From assembly GCA_031261085.1 (NCBI GenBank), contig JAISKB010000023.1:60343-124342 (forward strand): 64,000 bases of DNA, read 5' to 3'. The notes beneath the pieces are model-generated. The model made no database searches and was not told where the DNA came from. It saw only the letters and a list, made by a program, of their open reading frames with translations. Of the stretch, positions 1-6,381 are shown piece after piece; position 1 is the first letter of the stretch, and every line of letters begins with the position of its first letter. The position numbers and the translations under genes were made by a program. This DNA comes from Christensenellaceae bacterium (GTDB taxonomy: Bacteria > Bacillota > Clostridia > Christensenellales > CAG-138).

Positions 1-814
1 CCTCCAGCGTGAGCCGCGCAATGGTGCCATAGGCCACAAACACCAGCTCCGCATCCTCCAGGCCTATACATTCATAGCGGGTAAGCTCCGCTTTTGCCGC
101 ATCGTAGCGCGCAAACAGGCGTTCCACATGCTCTTCGAGCGCCTCGGGCTGCATCCGCAGGGATTTTACCACCGCGCGCGCGCCGCCCGGCTTTTTGGCA
201 TAGCCCGTGATGGCCCAGGGCTTGTTCGCCGGTATCTCCTCCGGCTCCACAAAGGGCTTCGGGTCGGGCAGCGCCACGGGCTCCATCATTTGGCCCATCA
301 TGCCGTCGGCCAGTATCATGACCGGGGTACGCCACTTATCGGCCAGCGCCGGCGCTTCATAAATGATGTCCACCGCCTCCTGCATATTGCAGGGCGCGAA
401 TACCGGCATGTGATAATCGCCGTTGCCGCCGCCGCGCGTAGCCTGAAAATAATCCGCCTGACCGGGCTGTATGCCGCCTATGCCGGGGCCGCAGCGCGAA
501 ACGTTGAGTATCACCGCGGGCACCTCGGCCGAGCAGAGGAAGCTCATGCCCTCCTGCATCAACGCAATGCCGGGGGACGAAGAGGAAATAAACACGCTGC
601 CGCCCGCCGCGCCCGCGCCATAGGTCATGTTGATGGCGCCCAGCTCGCTTTCGGCCTGCACAAATACGCCGCCCCGCTTGGGCAGTTCCCGCGACATATA
701 TTCGGGTATTTCGCTCTGCGGCGTGATGGGATACCCAAAGTAAAACCTGCATCCGCCGCGCATTGCGGCTTCTGCAAAGGCCTCGTTGCCTTTCATCAAT
801 ACCTTTTCCGCCAT
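1..814 (-). CDS. vorB: 2-oxoacid:ferredoxin oxidoreductase, alpha subunit (VorB-like), 3' end outside window
   Basis: The reading frame starts at an ATG at 814 with an AGGAAAG-type ribosome site upstream and stays open to the left edge, giving about 271 residues, so the C-terminus is missing. The start MAEKVLMKGNEAFAEAAMR and the segments YPITPQSEIPEYM and GIGGIQPGQADYFQATRGGG are typical of the alpha (pyrimidine-binding) subunit of ferredoxin-dependent 2-oxoacid oxidoreductases, closest to the 2-ketoisovalerate (Vor) type. These enzymes oxidise 2-oxoacids to acyl-CoA plus CO2 with ferredoxin as acceptor, or run backwards as reductive carboxylases. A ferredoxin-like subunit lies 13 bp upstream. 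The remaining subunits should follow to the left. The exact substrate cannot be fixed; Vor is favoured over Kor from sequence character only. Confidence 0.85.
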   Translation of the reverse strand, partial: MAEKVLMKGNEAFAEAAMRGGCRFYFGYPITPQSEIPEYMSRELPKRGGVFVQAESELGAINMTYGAGAAGGSVFISSSSPGIALMQEGMSFLCSAEVPAVILNVSRCGPGIGGIQPGQADYFQATRGGGNGDYHMPVFAPCNMQEAVDIIYEAPALADKWRTPVMILADGMMGQMMEPVALPDPKPFVEPEEIPANKPWAITGYAKKPGGARAVVKSLRMQPEALEEHVERLFARYDAAKAELTRYECIGLEDAELVFVAYGTIARLTLE

Positions 815-827
815 TTTCTTTCCTCCC

Positions 828-1043
828 TCAATCCACCTGATAAATTTCGATTGCGCCATCCGGGCACATCATCGCGCAGCTCGCGCAGCCAATGCACGCG
901 CTCTCATCCGTAACGCTCGCGGGGCTATAGCCCTTTTGATTGACCTGCTTGCGCATACCGATGATCTTTTTCGGGCATACCGATACGCACACACCGCAGC
1001 CCTTACACGTTTCGTCCTGGATTTTTACCATAAATTTTGCCAT
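828..1043 (-). CDS. Two-[4Fe-4S] ferredoxin subunit of the 2-oxoacid oxidoreductase
   Basis: A 71-residue protein with two CxxCxxCxxxCP-type clusters: CKGCGVCVSVCP near residue 14 and CIGCASCAMMCP near residue 50. This is the delta/gamma-type electron-transfer subunit that accompanies VorB-like proteins and passes electrons from the thiamine-diphosphate subunit to free ferredoxin in the cytoplasm. The ATG at 1043 follows a clear AGGAGG site. It is directly upstream of the alpha subunit on the same strand and is presumably cotranscribed with it and with the P-loop ATPase further upstream. The role is secure as an iron-sulfur subunit; the partner is inferred from adjacency. Confidence 0.85.
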   Translation of the reverse strand: MAKFMVKIQDETCKGCGVCVSVCPKKIIGMRKQVNQKGYSPASVTDESACIGCASCAMMCPDGAIEIYQVD

Positions 1044-1082
1044 GCTGTTTTCCTCCTGCCGTTGTATCTATATAAAATTCTT

Positions 1083-1220
1083 CTTATGTAAAGCTTATTT
1101 AAAGCGTAAGAAGCATGATTTATCGAGTCTGAGTCTCCGCATATACATCCCCTTATGTAAAGCTTATTTAAAGCGTAAGAAGCATTATTTATCCAGCCAG
1201 GTCTCCCGCATATACATCCC
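1083..1220. repeat. 69-bp imperfect tandem duplication covering a gene 3' end
   Basis: Copy A is 1083-1151 and copy B is 1152-1220. Both begin CTTATGTAAAGCTTATTTAA and end CGCATATACATCCC, with about eight mismatches in the middle. Copy B contains the last codons and stop of the P-loop ATPase gene on the minus strand (GMYMRETWLDK). Copy A would encode a similar tail (GMYMRRLRLDK). It therefore looks like a local duplication of the gene end into the intergenic space before the ferredoxin gene. Confidence 0.85.
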
Positions 1221-1889
1221 CAGCGGGAAGGGGTTCGCAATACCCTGCAGTTCGCGCGCCTGCACCAAGGGCGCGGGGTAACAGTCGCACACGATGGGGA
1301 GCTGCAGCCGCGCCTGCACCTTCTCGCAGAGCGCATGTCCCTTTAACACGGTTTGCGCGGTGGTTTCGCGCAGCAGGTGGCAGTTGTTGATGATGCCTGT
1401 CACGCGCAGGCCGGTCGCCGCCTGTATGCTGTAGATATGCTCCAGCGCGCCCTCCACGGTGGCGGTATCCGGCCGGTTGGCGTTCACCACGCAATATACC
1501 TCGTGCTGATCCCCCTCAAAGTAGGAATGGAACTGGTGAATCACCTTGGCCCCCTCACCGTTCCCGCCCAAATCCACAATGGCAAAGCACCCCGCATCCT
1601 CCAGCGGCGCTTTGGCGTTGGCCCCCAGCGCGGGCAGCTCCGCGGTGATCTCCTCGCGGTAGGCGCCGCCATATACCGCCACGCCTGCCTCCTCCAGCAG
1701 GCCGCGCCGCTCGCGGGAGCGGAAGTATGGGTTGGCGATATCCAAATCTATCACCGCCAGGCGCGCAAAGCGGCGCTCTGCTTGCCCCGCTTCCCACAGC
1801 GCCAGCGATACGGCAAACTCGGTTTTGCCGCTGCCATAATGCCCGGTAACGGCAATGATGCGTTTTTGTGTGGCAAGGCTCCACTGCAT
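1185..1889 (-). CDS. P-loop ATPase of the MinD/CobQ type, linked to the oxidoreductase
   Basis: A protein of 234 residues with a Walker A motif GHYGSGKTEF near residue 20, the SIMIBI-class IDLDIANPYFRSRE segment and VDLGGNGEG as Walker B/switch region. These show a nucleotide-binding ATP/GTPase related to MinD/CobQ proteins. The ATG at 1889 is chosen because GGAGGGG lies 7-8 bp upstream; an upstream start would lack such a site. It is the first gene of the minus-strand group leading into the ferredoxin and alpha subunits, so it may help mature or regulate the oxidoreductase, but that is inference. Its 3' end lies inside the 69-bp tandem duplication. Confidence 0.7.
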   Translation of the reverse strand: MQWSLATQKRIIAVTGHYGSGKTEFAVSLALWEAGQAERRFARLAVIDLDIANPYFRSRERRGLLEEAGVAVYGGAYREEITAELPALGANAKAPLEDAGCFAIVDLGGNGEGAKVIHQFHSYFEGDQHEVYCVVNANRPDTATVEGALEHIYSIQAATGLRVTGIINNCHLLRETTAQTVLKGHALCEKVQARLQLPIVCDCYPAPLVQARELQGIANPFPLGMYMRETWLDK

Positions 1890-1939
1890 ATGCGCTCCCC
1901 TCCCTTCGATACTATCTTTTGAATACAAACATCTTTCAA

Positions 1940-1972
1940 ATAAATAAGCCCCGTTCGCTTAGAACGGAGCTT
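1940..1972 (-). terminator. Rho-independent terminator after the small membrane-protein gene
   Basis: On the minus strand the arms AAGCTCCGTTC and GAACGGGGCTT (1946-1956 pairing with 1962-1972, one mismatch) enclose a 5-nt loop and are followed by TATTTATTTG. It separates the small membrane-protein gene from the P-loop ATPase gene. Confidence 0.6.
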
Positions 1973-1991
1973 ATGCACAACTTTGCACTTG

Positions 1992-2243
1992 CTATGCTGT
2001 CATTCTAAGGCGAACTCTTGGTTTGTTCGTAAGGCTGAGTACCAGTACCAGCAGGCTGACCAAAATAATAACCAAGCCCAGTACAGTGACTAGACCGAGC
2101 GCACGCAATACCGCCGCGGAAAACAAAAGGCACGCTTTTGCAGCATGCCTTTGTATAAACGGGATAATTTTTGCACAAGAGAACATACCCTGCGCGCAGG
2201 GCCGGGTTGCGGTATGCTGTTGTTGGCGCGTTGTATGGGCCAT
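1992..2243 (-). CDS. Small single-pass membrane protein, unknown function
   Basis: An 83-residue open frame. Residues about 46-71 (VLRALGLVTVLGLVIILVSL onward) form one strongly hydrophobic segment ending in NKPRVRLRMT, so a tail-anchored or single-span protein with a basic C-terminus is likely. A GGGGGAG element lies 10 bp upstream of the ATG, and a terminator hairpin follows the stop. The N-terminal half is polar with two Cys and no recognisable domain. No family is recognised. It is divergent from the T-box leader, but nothing ties the two together. It could still be a chance frame. Confidence 0.45.
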   Translation of the reverse strand: MAHTTRQQQHTATRPCAQGMFSCAKIIPFIQRHAAKACLLFSAAVLRALGLVTVLGLVIILVSLLVLVLSLTNKPRVRLRMTA

Positions 2244-2356
2244 GGCAAATAGCTCCCCCTCTCAAATTTCTCTTGTGATTGAAAATAATATATCAACTGT
2301 GCCCACATTTGTCAACCGTAAAAATAATATCATACATTATGTAATTTATTTTCTTA

Positions 2357-2385
2357 TTGACAGACGCTGGAAGGTGTGCTAAAGT
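2357..2385 (+). promoter_or_regulatory. Sigma-A promoter of the T-box leader
   Basis: TTGACA at 2357-2362 and TAAAGT at 2380-2385 are separated by exactly 17 bp and sit just upstream of the structured leader. Confidence 0.75.
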
Positions 2386-2390
2386 ACATA

Positions 2391-2680
2391 GCAATTAAAT
2401 AAATAAAAGCGATGACGAAGACGGCGGAGTGAATTTGTTTCCAGAGAGTCGGCGGGCGGTGCAAGCCGATAGCGAGTTGCTCACATGTGCCTATCACTTC
2501 TGAGCTGGTAACCTGAACCGCCCTTATGCGAAGGGCCCGTAGGGGCTACCCGTGAAGCTGCGTAAATGCGATGGGCTTGCTGGAGCCCTTGAGGTGGCAT
2601 AGAAATATGCAATTTGAGTGGTACCGCGGATATAGAATCCGTCTCAAAGAGATTTGAGACGGGTTTTTTATTTTACCAAA
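2391..2680 (+). promoter_or_regulatory. T-box leader (tRNA-sensing riboswitch)
   Basis: Diagnostic T-box elements appear in order: a Stem I with the AG bulge CAGAGAG and the distal loop GGTGCAA closed by TCGGC/GCCGA (about 2440-2475), a GAGCTGGTAACCTGAAC segment, and the T-box sequence GAGTGGTACCGCGG at 2616-2629. An intrinsic terminator follows at 2639. In this class uncharged tRNA binding stabilises an antiterminator that includes the T-box sequence, so the downstream genes are switched on when one amino acid is scarce. I could not place the specifier codon with certainty, so the cognate amino acid is open. Confidence 0.9.
2639..2676 (+). terminator. T-box attenuator terminator
   Basis: CCGTCTCAAA and TTTGAGACGG form a perfect 10-bp stem with a 4-nt loop, followed by GTTTTTTATTTT. 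The T-box sequence lies immediately upstream, as expected for the competing antiterminator. Confidence 0.9.
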
Positions 2681-2702
2681 AACCGAAGGGAGTAACCTAC
2701 CT

Positions 2703-4979
2703 ATGTTTGCACAAAACGCATCACCCACTTCCCCCGAGCTGCGCGAGGTGGCCGCCCGCATTCACGAGCTGCGGGAAATCGCCGGCTATACGCAGGAGGA
2801 GATGGCGCAGTATGCCAACGTATCCGTGGAGGATTACAGGCTATACGAAGCCGCGCGCGCCGACCTGCCGTTTTCGTTTATACACAAATGCGCGCTCACC
2901 TTTAACGTAGGTATTACCGACCTTATGGAGGGCCAAAGCGCCCGGCTTTCCTCTTATACCGTAACGCGCCGCGGCCAGGGCCAAACCACCGCCAAGGAGC
3001 CCGGCATCGAAATTAAAAACCTCGCCCCGCTATTCCGCAGCAAAATCGCGGAGCCCTATTGGGTCACCTACGAATATGCGGAGGATCAGCAAAACAAGCC
3101 CATACACCTTGCCACCCACGGCGGCCAGGAGTTTGACATCATCCTAAACGGCAAGCTCAAGGTGCAGGTAGGCTCCAATGTAGAGGTGCTGGGCGAAGGC
3201 GACTGCATCTATTACGACAGTTCCGCGCCGCATGGCATGCTGGCCGTGGACGGCGCCGACTGTACCTTCTGCGCCGTCATATTGCCGGGGGAAGAAAGTG
3301 GCGCGCGCGAAAACCTGGGCGAAACCATACTGCCGGCCAAAACCACGCAGCGCCTCATCTACGAGGACTTTGTCACCACGGCCGAAGATGAAACCGGCGC
3401 GCTGCAGGGCATCTCCTTCCAAAATCAGGAGCAGTTCAACTTCGCCTTCGATGTGGTGGATGCCCTGGCGGCCAAAAAGCCGGGCAAGCTGGCCATGCTG
3501 CATTTGGATAACGACAAGGTGGCGCGCAGCTTCTCCTTTGAGGATATGAAGCTGCAATCCGCCCGGGCGGCCAACTACTTTAAATCGCTGGGCATACAAA
3601 AGGGTGATCGGGTCATGCTGGTGCTAAAGCGCAGCTACCACTTCTGGTTCGCCATACTGGGCCTGCATAAGCTGGGCGCCATCGCGGTGCCCGCCACCGA
3701 TCAGCTTCTGGAAAAGGATTTTGAATATCGCTTCCAATCGGCCAACATCAACGCGGTGCTTTGCACCGCAAACAGCGGCGCCCCCGCCGAAGCCGAAAAG
3801 GCCGTGGCGAATTGCCCCAGCGTAAAGCACCTTATACTCTGCGGCGGGCAGCGCGAGGGCTGGCACGATTACGATACCGAATCCGCGCTGTTCTCCCGCT
3901 CGTTCCACCGCGCGCCCGACAGCTCCTGCGGCAGCGACCCCATGCTGATGTTCTTTACCTCCGGCACCACGGGATACCCCAAAATCGTGACGCAAAGCTA
4001 CAAATACGCGCTCGGTCACTTTGCTACGGCCAAATATTGGCACTGCGTCAACCCGGATGGCCTGCACTTTACCATATCGGATACCGGCTGGGGCAAGGCG
4101 ATGTGGGGCAAGCTATATGGCCAATGGCTGTGCGAGGGCGCCATTTTCACCTATGACTTCGACCGCTTCAACGCGCCCGAGATACTATCCCTGTTCAAGC
4201 AGTACAACATCACCACGTTCTGCGCGCCGCCCACGATGTACCGCTTTATGATCAAGGAGGACCTTAGCAAGTACGACCTTTCCTCCATCGTACATGCCAC
4301 AACGGCCGGCGAGGCGCTCAACCCCGAGGTGTTCCATCAGTTTAAAAAGGCGACCGGGCTTTCTATCATGGAGGGCTTTGGCCAAACCGAAACCACTTTG
4401 GTCATCGGCAACTTCGTGGGTATGAAGCCCAAAATCGGCTCCATGGGCATGCCCAACCCGCTCTACGATGTGGCCCTGCTCACCGCCGATGGGCTGCCCG
4501 CCGCCGTAGGCGAACCCGGTGAAATCTGCATCCGCACCCACGAGCATATCCCCTGCGGCCTGTTCAGCGGCTATCAGGATGCCGAAACCACCACCGAAGC
4601 GTGGAGCAACGATGTATACCACACCGGCGACCTCGCTTGGCGGGATGAGGATGGCTACTTCTGGTATGTAAGCCGCAAGGATGACGTCATCAAGTCCTCC
4701 GGTTACCGCATTGGGCCCTTCGAGATAGAGAGCGTTATCATGGAGCTCCCCTATGTGCTCGAGTGCGGTGTATCCGCCGCGCCGGATGAAATACGCGGGC
4801 AGGTGGTGAAGGCCAGCGTCGTGCTCACGAAGGGCACAGAGCCCTCCGAAGCGCTTAAGCGCGAAATACAGGATTATGTAAAGCACCGCACCGCGCCCTA
4901 TAAATATCCGCGCATCGTGGTGTTCCGCGAGGAATTGCCCAAAACCATCAGTGGCAAAATACGCAGGAACGCGCTATAA
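2703..4979 (+). CDS. HTH-cupin-AMP-dependent acyl-CoA ligase fusion
   Basis: A 758-residue protein with three modules. Residues about 12-77 are an XRE-type helix-turn-helix (GYTQEEMAQYANVSVEDYR). Residues about 139-195 are a cupin barrel (HGGQEFDIILNGKLKVQVG ... APHGMLAV). From about residue 235 follows an acetyl-CoA synthetase/acyl-CoA ligase domain with the P-loop FFTSGTTGYPK (417-427), SGYRIGPFEIE and the C-terminal catalytic lysine in TISGKIRRN. The ligase should activate a carboxylic acid to acyl-AMP and then acyl-CoA. The HTH-cupin part resembles small-molecule-responsive regulators, so the protein may both sense and activate its acid. It follows the T-box leader and precedes an amidase gene. 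The acid is not known; branched-chain or aryl acids are plausible from context. Confidence 0.85.
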   Translation: MFAQNASPTSPELREVAARIHELREIAGYTQEEMAQYANVSVEDYRLYEAARADLPFSFIHKCALTFNVGITDLMEGQSARLSSYTVTRRGQGQTTAKEPGIEIKNLAPLFRSKIAEPYWVTYEYAEDQQNKPIHLATHGGQEFDIILNGKLKVQVGSNVEVLGEGDCIYYDSSAPHGMLAVDGADCTFCAVILPGEESGARENLGETILPAKTTQRLIYEDFVTTAEDETGALQGISFQNQEQFNFAFDVVDALAAKKPGKLAMLHLDNDKVARSFSFEDMKLQSARAANYFKSLGIQKGDRVMLVLKRSYHFWFAILGLHKLGAIAVPATDQLLEKDFEYRFQSANINAVLCTANSGAPAEAEKAVANCPSVKHLILCGGQREGWHDYDTESALFSRSFHRAPDSSCGSDPMLMFFTSGTTGYPKIVTQSYKYALGHFATAKYWHCVNPDGLHFTISDTGWGKAMWGKLYGQWLCEGAIFTYDFDRFNAPEILSLFKQYNITTFCAPPTMYRFMIKEDLSKYDLSSIVHATTAGEALNPEVFHQFKKATGLSIMEGFGQTETTLVIGNFVGMKPKIGSMGMPNPLYDVALLTADGLPAAVGEPGEICIRTHEHIPCGLFSGYQDAETTTEAWSNDVYHTGDLAWRDEDGYFWYVSRKDDVIKSSGYRIGPFEIESVIMELPYVLECGVSAAPDEIRGQVVKASVVLTKGTEPSEALKREIQDYVKHRTAPYKYPRIVVFREELPKTISGKIRRNAL

Positions 4980-5012
4980 TCAAAAGCAAGACGACCGCCA
5001 GGAGGTATGCCC

Positions 5013-5801
5013 ATGCGAATCAGCTGCGTGCAGATGAATATGCGCTTTGCCGACACGGAGTATAACTTCGCCCACGCGCAAGCGCTGATACGACAGGTTT
5101 TTGCCGGGGAACATCCCGATGTGATACTGCTGCCCGAAACCTGGAACATGGGCTTTTTCGCCCGGGAAGGCTTGGCCGGGCTGTGCGACCAGGATGGCCG
5201 GCGCACAAAGCAAACCTTCGGCGCGCTCGCCAGGGAGCTGGGCGTCAACATCGTGGCCGGCAGCGTAGCCAACCTTAAAGACGGGCAGCCGCACAACACG
5301 GCCTATATCTTTAACCGCGAAGGCGCCTGCGTGGGCGAGTACGACAAAACGCATCTGTTTTCGCCCATGGAGGAAAACGCCTATTTCAGGGGAGGCGACA
5401 GCCTGTGTACCTTCACGCTCGATGGCGTGCCCTGCGGCGTCATCATCTGCTATGATTTGCGGTTCCCCGAGCTTACCCGTTCCCTGGCGCTCAAGGGCAT
5501 CGCGGTGCTGTTTATGGTGGCGCAGTGGCCCAATGCGCGCATACCGCATATGCAGGTGCTCACGCAGGCCCGCGCAATCGAAAACCAAATGTTTTTGGCC
5601 TGCTGCAATTCCTGCGGCGCCAATGGCAAAACGCGCTACGGCGGCAGCTCCAGCATTATAGACCCATGGGGTAAGGTGCTGGCGCAAGCCGCGGCCGAGG
5701 AGTGCAGCATCACCGCCGATTGCGACCTGCAGTGCTTGGAGGATATTCGCAGCACCATCAATGTTTTCCGCGATAGGCGGCCGGAGATATATCAGTTGTA
5801 G
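5013..5801 (+). CDS. Nitrilase-superfamily carbon-nitrogen hydrolase (omega-amidase-like)
   Basis: A protein of 262 residues with the Glu-Lys-Cys triad of the nitrilase superfamily: LLPETWNMGFF, YDKTHLFSP and VIICYDLRFPE. The segments MRISCVQMNM and GGSSSIIDPWGKVLA are typical of the omega-amidase/NIT2-like branch, which hydrolyses 2-oxoglutaramate or 2-oxosuccinamate to the oxoacid and ammonia. GGAGG at 5001-5005 leaves a 7-bp gap to the ATG at 5013 but only 1 bp to the ATG at 5007, so 5013 is preferred. It follows the acyl-CoA ligase by 33 bp and probably shares its T-box control. The amidase branch assignment is moderate; the superfamily is certain. Confidence 0.8.
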   Translation: MRISCVQMNMRFADTEYNFAHAQALIRQVFAGEHPDVILLPETWNMGFFAREGLAGLCDQDGRRTKQTFGALARELGVNIVAGSVANLKDGQPHNTAYIFNREGACVGEYDKTHLFSPMEENAYFRGGDSLCTFTLDGVPCGVIICYDLRFPELTRSLALKGIAVLFMVAQWPNARIPHMQVLTQARAIENQMFLACCNSCGANGKTRYGGSSSIIDPWGKVLAQAAAEECSITADCDLQCLEDIRSTINVFRDRRPEIYQL

Positions 5802-5968
5802 TTCCCTTTGTCGCTCCACCCCCTAGCCCCTTTCTTAATAATGGAGTTAGGCGGGTGAGGCGCAGCTTCTTCCTATATATAACAAACTATATAACAAACA
5901 AATACCGTTCCCTTACCAACAATCTATTACCGATAATAAAAATAATGCTGGTGTTTTCTTGCATTACA

Positions 5969-5977
5969 TGATATAAT
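5969..5977 (+). promoter_or_regulatory. Extended -10 promoter of secG
   Basis: TGATATAAT is an extended -10 (TGn plus a perfect TATAAT at 5972-5977). No good -35 box is visible 17 bp upstream, which fits the extended type. The secG start codon is about 60 bp downstream. Confidence 0.6.
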
Positions 5978-6038
5978 AGCGCTTGCGGCTGAACTGGCAG
6001 CAATGGCGAAGGGATAGATTCCAAGGAGGCGTATACAA

Positions 6039-6278
6039 ATGGCGACTTTGAATATAATTCTTACTATCGTACTTGTCCTGTGCTCGATCGTATTGATCAC
6101 AGCCGTACTGATGCAACAATCCAAGAGCGGTGGCCTCGGCGAGTCCTTCGGCGGCGCTACACAGTCGTTTACCGCGCGCGGCCAGCGGGCCAGCAAAGAA
6201 GCGAAGCTTCAGAAAATCACCGTATATTCCGCGATCGTGATTGGCATATTGGCCATCGCTATCATGATTATCGAATAA
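6039..6278 (+). CDS. secG: Preprotein translocase subunit SecG
   Basis: A 79-residue protein with two hydrophobic segments (about 5-25 and 59-78) around a Gly/Ser-rich loop, QQSKSGGLGESFGGATQSF, which is the signature of SecG. It is the small, non-essential subunit of the SecYEG channel in the cytoplasmic membrane and helps SecA cycling. An AAGGAGG site precedes the ATG. It has the usual Firmicute neighbours rnr, smpB and ssrA downstream, and a terminator separates it from rnr. Confidence 0.95.
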   Translation: MATLNIILTIVLVLCSIVLITAVLMQQSKSGGLGESFGGATQSFTARGQRASKEAKLQKITVYSAIVIGILAIAIMIIE

Positions 6279-6294
6279 CAAGTGCTTTTTTTGC

Positions 6295-6330
6295 GGGGTA
6301 TGTTGCATAGGCAGCATACCCCCTTTTTTT
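6295..6330 (+). terminator. Rho-independent terminator after secG
   Basis: GGGGTATGTTGC (6295-6306) pairs with GCAGCATACCCC (6311-6322) with one G-T wobble and a 4-nt loop, followed by seven T residues. Confidence 0.9.
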
Positions 6331-6381
6331 ATTGTAAATCGGAGGTTGCGCCATAAAAGAAAGGAAGATACCTACAACACA

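Noticed and set aside
128..913. Long plus-strand open frame (261 codons) opposite the vorB-like gene
   Set aside because: It is antisense to a clearly recognisable oxidoreductase subunit and has His/Arg/Ala-rich composition typical of shadow frames in GC-rich coding DNA.
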